Positions 1 through 7,300 are shown, counted from the first letter of the stretch. The stretch: 15,797 nt of DNA from M55B118 sp041694275 (GCA_041694275.1 JASMTQ010000015.1:1-15797), one strand, 5' to 3'. The notes: generated from the letters alone by a model not told the origin. Program-made: numbers and translations.

Positions 1-114
1 CTCAAAGAAGCCATTCATGCATACATGACGTTTTACAACGACCAACGATTCTCACCCGTATTAAAAGGCCTGACCCCGATTGAATATCGGAATCAGGCCT
101 TACAGACTTTTTGA
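1..114 (+). CDS. IS3-family transposase (OrfB), C-terminal end only
   Basis: The first reading frame is open from the window edge for 37 codons and ends in TGA. The residues FYNDQRFS and then LKGLTPIEYRNQA match the extreme C-terminus of IS3-family (IS150-type) DDE transposases, where a YN.R.H/F motif and G.TP.EYR close the rve integrase domain. Only the tail is visible, so the catalytic DDE residues and any OrfA/OrfB frameshift lie upstream of the window. A terminal inverted repeat follows directly. The family call is firm from this motif; the exact IS cannot be named. Confidence 0.85.
   Translation, partial: LKEAIHAYMTFYNDQRFSPVLKGLTPIEYRNQALQTF
65..111. terminator. Hairpin in the transposase 3' end, possible two-way terminator
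   Basis: Two 16-nt arms (65-80 and 86-101) around a 5-nt loop form an inverted repeat inside the last codons of the transposase. In plus-strand RNA two A-C mismatches interrupt the stem, and a run of five T follows at 107-111 after a short gap. In minus-strand RNA the same two positions become G-U wobbles, so the stem pairs without interruption, and it runs directly into TTTT. It could stop transcripts entering the IS from the neopullulanase gene. Termination itself is inferred. Confidence 0.55.
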
Positions 115-168
115 TTATTTTCACTGTCTACTTGACAGGGGGCGGTTCATTCATTTAAACGGTCTCTT

Positions 169-1953
169 TTATTTGAGGAGGTAGAGCGCATACGGTTTTA
201 AAACAGTGGTTTCTTCTATTTGAACCGACTTCTCGCTTAGAAGATCGCGGTAGCTTCCCTTTATCGAAGCCGTATCAAACTTCACACTTTCACTGCCTCT
301 GTTGATCAATACCCTCAACGTACCTTTTTTAAGGATCAGCGCCTGGTCTTTCGTGGCGAGGACTTCCAAAGTGGGGAGCTTGAAAGAGGGTTCGGTGTGA
401 TAAATATGGTTGAGTTTTTTGATGAAGGCTTTCAAAACGGCACTCTGTCTTTCTTCATCCCAGATCATGCACCTGCGGTTGTCTGGGTCATGTTCACCAC
501 TGAGGCCGATTTCGCCTCCATAATAGATTGAAGGGGCGCCCGGGAGAAGGTATTGTGTCAGATACACGAGCCTGAGCAGCGATTCATCCTCTTCAACAAC
601 CCTTGCGATGCGTTTCGTATCATGGCTGTCAATGATGTTGAACATGTTTTGAATGACGGGTCTTGGGTAGGTGAACATAACCTCTTTTAGGGTGTTCGCA
701 AACGTTTTTGCGTCCATCGGATAGGGCTCGTGTTTACCGAAAAACGCCCACATGGGATAGAGAAATTCATAGTTCATGACCGCGTCGTGCTGATCGCCCA
801 TAAGCCATGGTTCGCTTTGATCCCAGTTTTCACCAAGAATGAACACCTCATCCTTGACAGCTCTCACTCTTTTTCTGAACGCTCGCCAGAAATCATGGGA
901 GATTTCGTTGCTGACATCCAGACGCCAGCCGTCAATGTCAAATTCCCTGACCCAGTATTCACCGACTTCAAGAAGGTATTCCCGCATGAACGGATCATCG
1001 GCATTGAGTTTCGGCATGCGTGGGGTGAAGGCGAACGTTTCATATGGTGGGGCCTTGAAAGGGTCTTTTGGGGACCGCTTCAACAGTTCGTTTCTCTTAA
1101 TGGGCCATTCCTTGAAATAAAAGCTTTCAAAGTATTTGCTATTTGGGCCCTTTTCAAGGGCGTCCTGAAAAAACGGGTGTTGGTTGGAAACATGGTTGAA
1201 TACCGCATCGAGCATGACTTTGATGCCTAAAGCATGGGCTTTGTCTACAAGGGCTTTGAAATCTTCTTTCGTGCCGAACTGCGGATCGATCTCATAGTAA
1301 TCCACCGTATCGTATTTGTGAGCGGACGGCGCTTTGAAGATCGGTGTCATGTAAATGCCTGTAAAGCCCATCTCTTTAAGGTAGGGAAGTTTTTCGGCAA
1401 TTCCTTTAATATTGCCACCGAAGAATTGGTCGTTTCGGTATTTATCGGTATTTTCCCACCTCAAGACGTTTTCATTTTGATTGTCATACGCGTGAAATCG
1501 GTCTGGAAAGATGGAGTACCATACAGTATCCTTGACCCATGATGGCGCTTTGTAAATATCTTCTCTTAATAAATAAGGATAGTTGAAAAACGCATTCAGA
1601 TTACCCTTGTAATCTGGATACTCGGACAAGTTTACAAGTGCGTTTGAACCATAAATATGCGTATCATCTATAAGGAAAGCATATTTGACACGTTTGGTGG
1701 GGACCTCAAGCGACGCAAACCAGTAATCATAAATGTCAGTGGACGCTTCTTTTATCATTTCTTTTGGTTCCTGGATGACGCCCTGCCACTTTTTATCATC
1801 ACCATCCGTATGCCACATGAAGGGATCACCATGTATGATGGCTATCTTCTTAGCGGAATCTTTCAAACTTCTAAAACGAATATGCAGGGTGTTCGTATCA
1901 ATGGCGAAAGCCATCGTTGATTTTGGTATATGGTAGAATTCACTGTGTTTCAT
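169..1953 (-). CDS. Neopullulanase / cyclomaltodextrinase / maltogenic amylase (GH13_20 type)
   Basis: This cytosolic glycoside hydrolase should cleave alpha-1,4 (and some alpha-1,6) bonds in imported maltodextrins, cyclodextrins or pullulan. Numbered from the chosen start, the conserved GH13 regions are DAVFNH (249-254), GWRLDVSNE with nucleophile D346, ILGENW with acid/base E375, and DSHD with D445; MPKLN supplies region V. The GWRLDV-NE form and the N-terminal beta-sandwich-like domain of about 125 residues point to the GH13_20 group, as does the length (594 aa). There is no signal peptide. An ATG at 1965 is also in frame, but the one at 1953 has GAGG six bases upstream and fits the predicted promoter, so I chose it. 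It is divergent from the maltodextrin transporter genes. B. subtilis places its homologue YvdF beside its mdx genes. Cyclomaltodextrinase and maltogenic amylase cannot be told apart by reading. Confidence 0.9.
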   Translation of the reverse strand: MKHSEFYHIPKSTMAFAIDTNTLHIRFRSLKDSAKKIAIIHGDPFMWHTDGDDKKWQGVIQEPKEMIKEASTDIYDYWFASLEVPTKRVKYAFLIDDTHIYGSNALVNLSEYPDYKGNLNAFFNYPYLLREDIYKAPSWVKDTVWYSIFPDRFHAYDNQNENVLRWENTDKYRNDQFFGGNIKGIAEKLPYLKEMGFTGIYMTPIFKAPSAHKYDTVDYYEIDPQFGTKEDFKALVDKAHALGIKVMLDAVFNHVSNQHPFFQDALEKGPNSKYFESFYFKEWPIKRNELLKRSPKDPFKAPPYETFAFTPRMPKLNADDPFMREYLLEVGEYWVREFDIDGWRLDVSNEISHDFWRAFRKRVRAVKDEVFILGENWDQSEPWLMGDQHDAVMNYEFLYPMWAFFGKHEPYPMDAKTFANTLKEVMFTYPRPVIQNMFNIIDSHDTKRIARVVEEDESLLRLVYLTQYLLPGAPSIYYGGEIGLSGEHDPDNRRCMIWDEERQSAVLKAFIKKLNHIYHTEPSFKLPTLEVLATKDQALILKKGTLRVLINRGSESVKFDTASIKGSYRDLLSEKSVQIEETTVLKPYALYLLK

Positions 1954-1985
1954 AGTAGGCCTCATTTCTTTTCAATCTATAGTGT

Positions 1986-2013
1986 ATTCTATATCATTTG
2001 AGATAAAATGCAA
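1986..2013 (-). promoter_or_regulatory. Promoter of the neopullulanase gene
   Basis: On the minus strand TTGCAT (2013-2008) and TAGAAT (1991-1986) are separated by 16 bp, giving an acceptable sigma-A promoter. Transcription would begin near 1979, about 26 bases before the chosen start codon. It runs divergently from the malF promoter. Confidence 0.5.
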
Positions 2014-2032
2014 GGCTAAATGTGGCGAAAAA

Positions 2033-2048
2033 ATGAAAAGGTTTACAA
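2033..2048 (+). promoter_or_regulatory. LacI-type (MalR/CcpA) operator, distal malF site
   Basis: ATGAAAAGGTTTACAA matches the cre/LacI-family consensus WTGNAARCGNWWNCAW with one mismatch (the central C is G). It lies between the two divergent promoters, 29 bp from the next operator, and could serve either gene. Whether a maltose-specific regulator or CcpA binds cannot be decided from sequence. Confidence 0.5.
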
Positions 2049-2061
2049 AAGAAATTGTGAT

Positions 2062-2077
2062 TTTAAAGCGTTTACAA
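2062..2077 (+). promoter_or_regulatory. LacI-type operator overlapping the malF -35 box
   Basis: TTTAAAGCGTTTACAA matches WTGNAARCGNWWNCAW except for T in place of the first G. Its right half contains the TTTACA used as the -35 element of malF, so a bound repressor would directly block RNA polymerase. Confidence 0.6.
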
Positions 2078-2099
2078 AAATTTTCAATTGTGGTACTAT
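2071..2099 (+). promoter_or_regulatory. malF promoter
   Basis: TTTACA (2071-2076), a 17-bp spacer and TACTAT (2094-2099) form a good sigma-A promoter, strengthened by an extended -10 TG at 2091-2092. The leader to the malF start would be about 43 bases and carries AGGAG at 2137-2141. Confidence 0.65.
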
Positions 2100-2148
2100 T
2101 AAAGGGTCATTGACTAAACATAATTTTAACTAGGTTAGGAGTAATCCA

Positions 2149-3816
2149 ATGGACAAAATCAAACAATTTGGACTGAAAATCCTGGATGCTTTTAAAAGAG
2201 TCGTGCTGTTCTTTGTTAAAGGAATACCACTTGGCATTTACGGCTTTTTCAAAAGCATTGTACTAGCCATCATCAACTTCTTCAAAAATCTTAAAAAAGC
2301 TAAGGAAGAGGAGCCTGAAGCATTCAAAAAAGGCGTTATGAGCTTCTTTTTGATGGGGCTTGGACAGTTCAAGAACAAACAGTGGTACAAAGGGGCCCCG
2401 ATTCTGGGCGTCTTCTTGTTATTTCTGATTATCGAAATCGCAACCAGTGGATACTGGTGGGCGCTTTCAGGAGAAATCGCCCAATATCCTGCAGAAGGAG
2501 AGCTTCACTTCTTCCGTGACTATGGTGGTCTTTTCACCAAAGGACTCTGGGGACTTTTCTCACTTGGAGCTGTTACGACTTACAGCACCTACCGCGGTGT
2601 GGACATTAGACCACGCGGAGCCATCTTCGGCTGGGACAGAGGAGACAACTCCCGCGTACTCCTTGGTGAAGGGGTTATCGTCCTTGTACTCGTCGCACTG
2701 CTTTTCATCCTCTGGGTTGTAAGCGTACGCGATGCCTACAAGACACATCTGAAGGTCGCAGCAGGCAAGACCATCGAAGATGCCAAAGCATTTTACAAAC
2801 GAATAGTGGAAGAATATTTCGCCTATTTGATTATCGTGCCGGCATTGATTCTAATAACTTTCTTTATTCTGATACCATTTATCTTCTCGTTCCTTGTAGC
2901 ATTCACCAACTACACAGACAGCATCAGTCTGGGAAGAGAACTCATACAGTGGCATGGATTCGATACGTTCATCAAGGTGTTCAACCCTGAAGAGGACTGG
3001 TTCAAATTCTTCAACCAGACACTGGTTTGGACCTTGTTCTATGCATTCATGAGTAGTGTGACCGTGTATGTCCTCGGTCTCGTGCAAGCGCTCATCATTG
3101 AAAGCAAATACGTAGTCGGCAAGAAAGTATGGCGTACCATTTTCATTCTTCCCTGGGCAATACCAGGCATGATCATCCTACTTCTTTTCAGCAATGTATT
3201 CGGCGCTGACCAGGGCCTTCTCAACAACATCCTGGCTACAACCGGTACAACTGCAACCGTAAGAGAATTCCTCGAAATGATTGGTCTTGTTGGACAAGCC
3301 AGTGACGGAAACATTCTCTGGTTTACTTCATCTGAGAACGCACCACTCGCCCGTACGATCATCATTCTCGTAAACCTCTGGATGGGGTTTCCTTACTTCA
3401 TGCTCATGATTACAGGTGTTCTCACAACCATTCCGAAAATGCTTGTGGAAGCTGCGGATATCGATGGCGCGACCTCTTGGCAGAAGTTCCGCTACCTCAC
3501 GCTTCCCTGGGTCATCAGAGGGACCGCGCCGGTTATCATTACCACGTTCACATTCAACTTCAACAACTTCGGCATGATCTACTTCCTTACAGGTGGTGGA
3601 CCTGGGTACCCGCGTTCAGAAATTCCTCAATCACTTATTGGAATCGCACCAGGACAGACCGATATTCTCATTTCCTGGATTTACAAACTCTCATTCGAAT
3701 CAACGGTCAACCAGTTCAACCTTGCAGCCGCCTACTCAATTCTCATATTCCTACTAATCGGTGTGGTTGCACTCGTTCAACTATCCAGACTCAAATCATT
3801 CTGGGAGGAGGAATAA
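2149..3816 (+). CDS. malF: Maltodextrin ABC transporter permease MalF/MdxF type
   Basis: This is one of two membrane subunits of a class I sugar importer for maltose/maltodextrins. The C-terminal 330 residues are a standard binding-protein-dependent permease domain, with the EAA loop at 434-453 (EAADIDG, then LP), where the shared ATPase docks. The protein is 555 aa, longer than Bacillus MdxF-type permeases. Its extra N-terminus holds a basic, amphipathic stretch (1-50), a GLGQFKNKQWYKG motif (70-82) beside a membrane segment, and further hydrophobic segments near 83-97, 130-145 and 175-193 before the permease core begins near 223. AGGAG lies seven bases before the start. malG follows after three bases, so the two are translationally linked. 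Specificity for maltodextrin is inferred from the amylase, pullulanase and neopullulanase around it. Confidence 0.9.
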   Translation: MDKIKQFGLKILDAFKRVVLFFVKGIPLGIYGFFKSIVLAIINFFKNLKKAKEEEPEAFKKGVMSFFLMGLGQFKNKQWYKGAPILGVFLLFLIIEIATSGYWWALSGEIAQYPAEGELHFFRDYGGLFTKGLWGLFSLGAVTTYSTYRGVDIRPRGAIFGWDRGDNSRVLLGEGVIVLVLVALLFILWVVSVRDAYKTHLKVAAGKTIEDAKAFYKRIVEEYFAYLIIVPALILITFFILIPFIFSFLVAFTNYTDSISLGRELIQWHGFDTFIKVFNPEEDWFKFFNQTLVWTLFYAFMSSVTVYVLGLVQALIIESKYVVGKKVWRTIFILPWAIPGMIILLLFSNVFGADQGLLNNILATTGTTATVREFLEMIGLVGQASDGNILWFTSSENAPLARTIIILVNLWMGFPYFMLMITGVLTTIPKMLVEAADIDGATSWQKFRYLTLPWVIRGTAPVIITTFTFNFNNFGMIYFLTGGGPGYPRSEIPQSLIGIAPGQTDILISWIYKLSFESTVNQFNLAAAYSILIFLLIGVVALVQLSRLKSFWEEE

Positions 3817-3819
3817 ACG

Positions 3820-4749
3820 ATGGCCAAATACAATGAAAACAGACAAAAACCGAAAAGCACTCAAGATCGTCTGAAAGGGTACGCCCTTAAAGCGAGCATT
3901 AAAAAAGGCTTGGCCGGAACGTTTATTTACGGATGGCTTCTTGCAAGTCTCACGATCATCCTGGTTCCAATTCTATGGATGGTTTCAGCCGCTTTTACAG
4001 ATACGGAAAACCTGAACGCCGTCCCAATTATTCCCAACCCGGCGCGGTGGTCGCTCGCAAACTACCAGGAGATTTTCACCTATACCGGTTCAACGACGCA
4101 AGCCCTTCCTGACTACCCAAGAGCATTTCTTGTAAGTCTCGGAGTAGCAAGCCTATCAACCGTACTTACAGTCATCTTTTCTTCCTTGGTCGGGTTTGCA
4201 TTCTCAAGGTATCGTTTCAAAGGTAAAAAAGGCGTACTACTCTCAATGTTCGGGCTTCAACTCTTCCCTTCATTCATGGGTATGATTGCCTTGTTCCTTC
4301 TATTCAACCAATTCGGTTGGCTCAATAGCTGGCCGCATCTATCACTTATCTATGTTGCAGGTTCAATTCCATTCAATACCTTCATCATTCGCGGATTCAT
4401 GAAAAACATTCCGCTTTCACTTGATGAGTCCGCACGTATTGACGGTGCAAGCAACGTACAGGTGTTAAGAAAAATCATCATTCCGCTCGCAGCCCCAATC
4501 CTTGGTTTCGTTGCGGTTGACTCGTTCATGAAACCCTGGCTCGACTACATCCTGCCATCAATCCTGATGCCGGAAAACGAAACCGTTGCGATGTGGCTGT
4601 TCAGGGTCAATGACAACGAATCGCAACCATACAACCCAATGCTCTTCATGGCTGGCGGACTGTTCATCGCAGTGCCGATCATGATGGTACAGATCTACAT
4701 GCAGAAATATGTGGTATACGGTCTGACCGGTGGAGCGGAAAAAGGATAA
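3820..4749 (+). CDS. malG: Maltodextrin ABC transporter permease MalG/MdxG type
   Basis: This is the second membrane subunit of the importer and pairs with MalF. It is 309 aa, slightly long for MalG, with a charged cytosolic N-terminus (1-30), a first membrane segment near 33-57, and the EAA loop at 203-222 (ESARIDG, then IIIP), in which the second EAA residue is S. A strong AGGAGG site sits inside the end of malF just before the ATG, so the pair is coupled and made in equal amounts. A stable hairpin follows the stop codon. No ATPase gene of the MalK/MsmX kind accompanies the pair. Confidence 0.92.
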   Translation: MAKYNENRQKPKSTQDRLKGYALKASIKKGLAGTFIYGWLLASLTIILVPILWMVSAAFTDTENLNAVPIIPNPARWSLANYQEIFTYTGSTTQALPDYPRAFLVSLGVASLSTVLTVIFSSLVGFAFSRYRFKGKKGVLLSMFGLQLFPSFMGMIALFLLFNQFGWLNSWPHLSLIYVAGSIPFNTFIIRGFMKNIPLSLDESARIDGASNVQVLRKIIIPLAAPILGFVAVDSFMKPWLDYILPSILMPENETVAMWLFRVNDNESQPYNPMLFMAGGLFIAVPIMMVQIYMQKYVVYGLTGGAEKG

Positions 4750-4757
4750 AAAACTTC

Positions 4758-4787
4758 AAAAAGTGCGGTGATTTCATCGCACTTTTT
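4758..4787 (+). terminator. Hairpin after malG, partial terminator or mRNA-stabilising stem
   Basis: Arms 4758-4770 and 4775-4787 pair over 13 bp (one G-U) around a 4-nt loop, with A5 on the left and T5 on the right. It ends 19 bases before the next gene, which has no clear promoter of its own, so it probably lets part of the transcription through while protecting malFG mRNA. Confidence 0.7.
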
Positions 4788-4806
4788 AAAAGCAAACGGT
4801 GATATT

Positions 4807-5673
4807 ATGAATAAGAAAATCATTACATTCGGAAAAGCGCTCTACAGTAACACCGACCTTCTTAAACTCACGAAAATTCCGCTTTTACTTCTCGCACTTA
4901 TGCTTTTTGTCAATGTAAGTCTCGTAAGTGCTCCGAACTTCATGGGCTACATGGAAGGTGTGGAGGCCACCCAGGATCTTGAAGGCATTGATGTTGCGTT
5001 CACTGAAATGTATGAAACCAATCTCGATTGTCGTGTTTCTGAGGAAAGTGAAATGCTGTGTGAAGGCGATATGCAAGCCATGTACGGTGAGTATCATTTC
5101 GAATATGCCGATACACTGGATGTCAGTGAAATCGATGAAAGCACCATTATCTTCACGCCTGATGAGGCCGCAGTCATTTACCAAGGAGACCACACTGCCG
5201 TTGTCAGTGGGAACTACTCCCTGCTGCAGGGATTTGACTTTTCAACAATCGAAGATACTGCTACTGACTCTGAAAACATTGTGGGTGAGTTCTATAAAAA
5301 CAACACAAGTTTCTTTTTAGAAAACCTCTACTACTCTGATATGAGCCAGCAGATAGGCATTGTTTATACCGTACAGTTTGCACAGACGTTTATTTACGTC
5401 ATTGTCGTGTCTTTGCTGATTCAAATGGTTAACTTCCGTGCTTCGATCAAGAAAATAACCTATCAGGCCGCACTTAGAATCACCATTCTTGCAATGACTG
5501 GACCCGCACTGCTTTCAGCCATTTTAGGATTTTGGATTCCAGGATGGGCGTATCTCGTTTTCACAATGGTCTATCTCATACGGATCATAGTCGTTTACTA
5601 TTCAATAAACAGGCGCAGTGAAACCCTTGTTGGACCTAAAGAGACACCAGAAATCAGGGAAGAAACAGAGTAA
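4807..5673 (+). CDS. DUF1189 family membrane protein (YvdJ-like)
   Basis: This 288-aa protein has one membrane segment near the N-terminus (about 22-42), an extracytoplasmic acidic domain of about 145 residues with a cysteine pair (C75, C85), and three further membrane segments (about 190-208, 223-241, 246-266) before a charged cytosolic tail. The topology, size and position after malFG match the DUF1189 family, which includes YvdJ of the B. subtilis maltodextrin operon; its biochemical role is not established. I chose the ATG at 4807, preceded by GGTGAT that fits the 16S anti-SD end, over an upstream GTG lying inside the preceding hairpin. The stop codon overlaps the first operator of the malE control region. 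Assignment rests on topology and context, not on a catalytic motif. Confidence 0.75.
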   Translation: MNKKIITFGKALYSNTDLLKLTKIPLLLLALMLFVNVSLVSAPNFMGYMEGVEATQDLEGIDVAFTEMYETNLDCRVSEESEMLCEGDMQAMYGEYHFEYADTLDVSEIDESTIIFTPDEAAVIYQGDHTAVVSGNYSLLQGFDFSTIEDTATDSENIVGEFYKNNTSFFLENLYYSDMSQQIGIVYTVQFAQTFIYVIVVSLLIQMVNFRASIKKITYQAALRITILAMTGPALLSAILGFWIPGWAYLVFTMVYLIRIIVVYYSINRRSETLVGPKETPEIREETE

Positions 5674-5683
5674 ACGCTTACAT
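5668..5683 (+). promoter_or_regulatory. LacI-type operator 1 of the malE control region
   Basis: GAGTAAACGCTTACAT has the near-palindrome GTAAACGCTTAC and matches WTGNAARCGNWWNCAW with two mismatches at the left edge. It overlaps the DUF1189 stop codon and lies about 24 bp from operator 2, centre to centre. Confidence 0.5.
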
Positions 5684-5691
5684 TTATATGC

Positions 5692-5707
5692 TAGAAAACG
5701 TTTTCAA
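5692..5707 (+). promoter_or_regulatory. LacI-type operator 2 of the malE control region
   Basis: TAGAAAACGTTTTCAA contains the perfect palindrome GAAAACGTTTTC and deviates from the cre consensus at one base. It is the most symmetric operator in the window. Confidence 0.65.
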
Positions 5708-5717
5708 ATACAAATTT

Positions 5718-5733
5718 TTGTAAGCATTTTCAA
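5718..5733 (+). promoter_or_regulatory. LacI-type operator 3, over the malE -35 region
   Basis: TTGTAAGCATTTTCAA matches WTGNAARCGNWWNCAW except that the central CG is CA. It lies 26 bp from operator 2 and reaches the expected -35 position of the malE promoter. Confidence 0.5.
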
Positions 5734-5751
5734 CATAGATACCATTATTTG

Positions 5752-5760
5752 TGCTATAAT
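5752..5760 (+). promoter_or_regulatory. malE promoter, extended -10
   Basis: TGCTATAAT is a perfect extended -10 element. No good -35 hexamer sits 16-18 bp upstream (the bases there are near AACATA), so the TG motif probably compensates. Transcription would start near 5767, leaving a leader of about 35 bases with AGGAGG at 5791-5796. Confidence 0.65.
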
Positions 5761-5801
5761 AGATAATGACGAAAAACTTTTAAAAAAATTAGGAGGAAAC
5801 T

Positions 5802-7238
5802 ATGAAAAAGTTAAGTTTATTCGTAACTGCTTTACTTCTCGTGTTCGGCCTTGCTGCATGCAGCGACCGCGGAGATGACACACCACAAGATGGTGAAACC
5901 TGCACCGAAGCTACTGGTGTAGACGCATGCTGGAACGATGAAGAGGGAGATTTCCTTGTTGAAGATGAGGCCACAGTCGTACTCGGTGTCGATAGTGACG
6001 ACATGGGTGCTGCCCTTGTTCAAAAATGGAATTCTGACTTCCCTGAATACGAAGGTATGCTTGAATTCAGAAACTATGGTTCTGCCAATGACGACAACTC
6101 AGGTATGCAAGGTATGGAACTGCAACAAGGCGAAGCTCCTGATGTAGCGCTTGTCATTGACGGTGAAGTTATCGGTAAAGAAGGATCCGTCCTTCCACTT
6201 CACACACATTTCCAGGACCTAGGCGCTGAACAAACCAATGAATCAGCATTTGAATCCATCAATCAGCTGGATTATTTCTACCTTCCTGCTTTCTATGATG
6301 GTATGGTCTTCTCATGGAACGAAACCATTCTTAGTGAACTCGGAATCGACACTACGGATTCTGATGGCGACAACCTTCCCGATGCCATTGACACCTGGGA
6401 AAAAATCTTCGCAATCACAGAAGGTTCCGATTGGGCTGCGGATGACCGTCCTGTAATCGATGTTCCTGGCAACGACGATTCTTACACCATGTATGAAATG
6501 TTCCCTATTTCACTCGACGAAGTATGGAGCGGCTATTCAAGCTTGACAGCTGATGGATGGCAGATTTTCCAAAGCGGAAATCTAGATGAGCCTGGTTTTG
6601 ATACAGATGCTTTTGAAGGTGGACTTGAATTCATCGAAGCATTCTCTCAAACCAATATGAGTGTTGATGAAACAGGCGCCAAAAAAGCTGCAGATGAAAT
6701 GGCTTGGCGCTGGGATGCATATCTCCAAGGCGCTTACCCAATGTCACTTGTCGGTACTTGGCAAAATGTTGACGGAGCCGAAGATTCTACTGGGTTCGAC
6801 TTCCGTTTCTCAGAAATGCCTACTTATGACGGTGAAGACCTTCACCCACTCATGAAAACCAAAGGCTTTGTCATCAACGGTTTCACTGAAGTTCCTTCAG
6901 CTTCATCAAAAGTCCTTAACTGGCTTTACACCAAAGACACTATGGAAACGATGATTGATTCTTCTGCTTACCTTCCTGCTCTACAGGATGACGCGGACAT
7001 CTTCCCTGACATCGAAAGCGAAAACAAGGAAGAATTCGCACTTGGTATGCAAAACAACCATCTTGAAGTTTCAGGTACACTTCCAAACAACGCTGATGTT
7101 GCAGCGATGGACGTATTCTATAACCTGAACCTCAACGACTACTTCAAAGAAATCTGGGATGGCACAATGACACCTGCTGATGCAAGAGCAGCCATTGTTA
7201 CCGACTCTGATTCCTGGATTGAAGAAAACAACCAATAA
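5802..7238 (+). CDS. malE: Maltodextrin-binding lipoprotein MalE/MdxE type
   Basis: This is the surface substrate-binding protein of the MalFG importer. A lipoprotein signal ends in LAAC with lipidated C20, followed by an acidic linker to about residue 54. The rest reads as a family 1 extracellular solute-binding protein: an N-terminal lobe (VVLGVDSDDMGAALVQKWN), the APDVALVIDGE segment at 112-122, the hinge segment FYDGMVFSWN, and the C-terminal ligand-lobe stretch MAWRWDAYLQGAYPMSLVGTW. The length (478 aa) exceeds the roughly 400-420 aa usual for MalE. One insertion, DSDGDNLPDAID at 186-197, looks like a calcium-binding loop. The gene has its own operator-rich promoter and a terminator, unlike loci where malE is first in the operon, which fits a need for more binding protein than permease. 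Confidence 0.88.
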   Translation: MKKLSLFVTALLLVFGLAACSDRGDDTPQDGETCTEATGVDACWNDEEGDFLVEDEATVVLGVDSDDMGAALVQKWNSDFPEYEGMLEFRNYGSANDDNSGMQGMELQQGEAPDVALVIDGEVIGKEGSVLPLHTHFQDLGAEQTNESAFESINQLDYFYLPAFYDGMVFSWNETILSELGIDTTDSDGDNLPDAIDTWEKIFAITEGSDWAADDRPVIDVPGNDDSYTMYEMFPISLDEVWSGYSSLTADGWQIFQSGNLDEPGFDTDAFEGGLEFIEAFSQTNMSVDETGAKKAADEMAWRWDAYLQGAYPMSLVGTWQNVDGAEDSTGFDFRFSEMPTYDGEDLHPLMKTKGFVINGFTEVPSASSKVLNWLYTKDTMETMIDSSAYLPALQDDADIFPDIESENKEEFALGMQNNHLEVSGTLPNNADVAAMDVFYNLNLNDYFKEIWDGTMTPADARAAIVTDSDSWIEENNQ

Positions 7239-7268
7239 TCATCGTTACCCTGTTAATTGCTAAACTAC

Positions 7269-7300
7269 AAAAAGGGCTCTCTGGAGCCCTTTTTATTTCC
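7269..7300 (+). terminator. Rho-independent terminator after malE
   Basis: GGGCTC (7274-7279) pairs with GAGCCC (7284-7289) around a TCTG loop; the stem is extended by A5/T5 and followed by TTTTATTT. It lies between malE and the amylase gene, so amylase expression likely depends on read-through or on a promoter I cannot see. Confidence 0.85.

Larger units (their letters stand above)
1..149 (+). mobile_element. Right end of an IS3-family insertion sequence
   Basis: The transposase stop codon is followed by a sequence (about 124-149) reading ctgtctacttgacagg and then ending ggcggttca, which resembles IS3-family right inverted repeats of the TGTCTACTTGAC...CA type. The terminal CA at 148-149 is taken as the element tip. 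The element was inserted 19 bp beyond the stop codon of the minus-strand neopullulanase gene. The left end, and therefore the target duplication, is outside the window. Confidence 0.75.

Noticed and set aside
730..1542. Plus-strand open frames of 166 and 102 codons opposite the neopullulanase gene
   Set aside because: They are antisense to a gene with complete GH13 motifs, have no recognisable domain or good ribosome site, and look like frame shadows.
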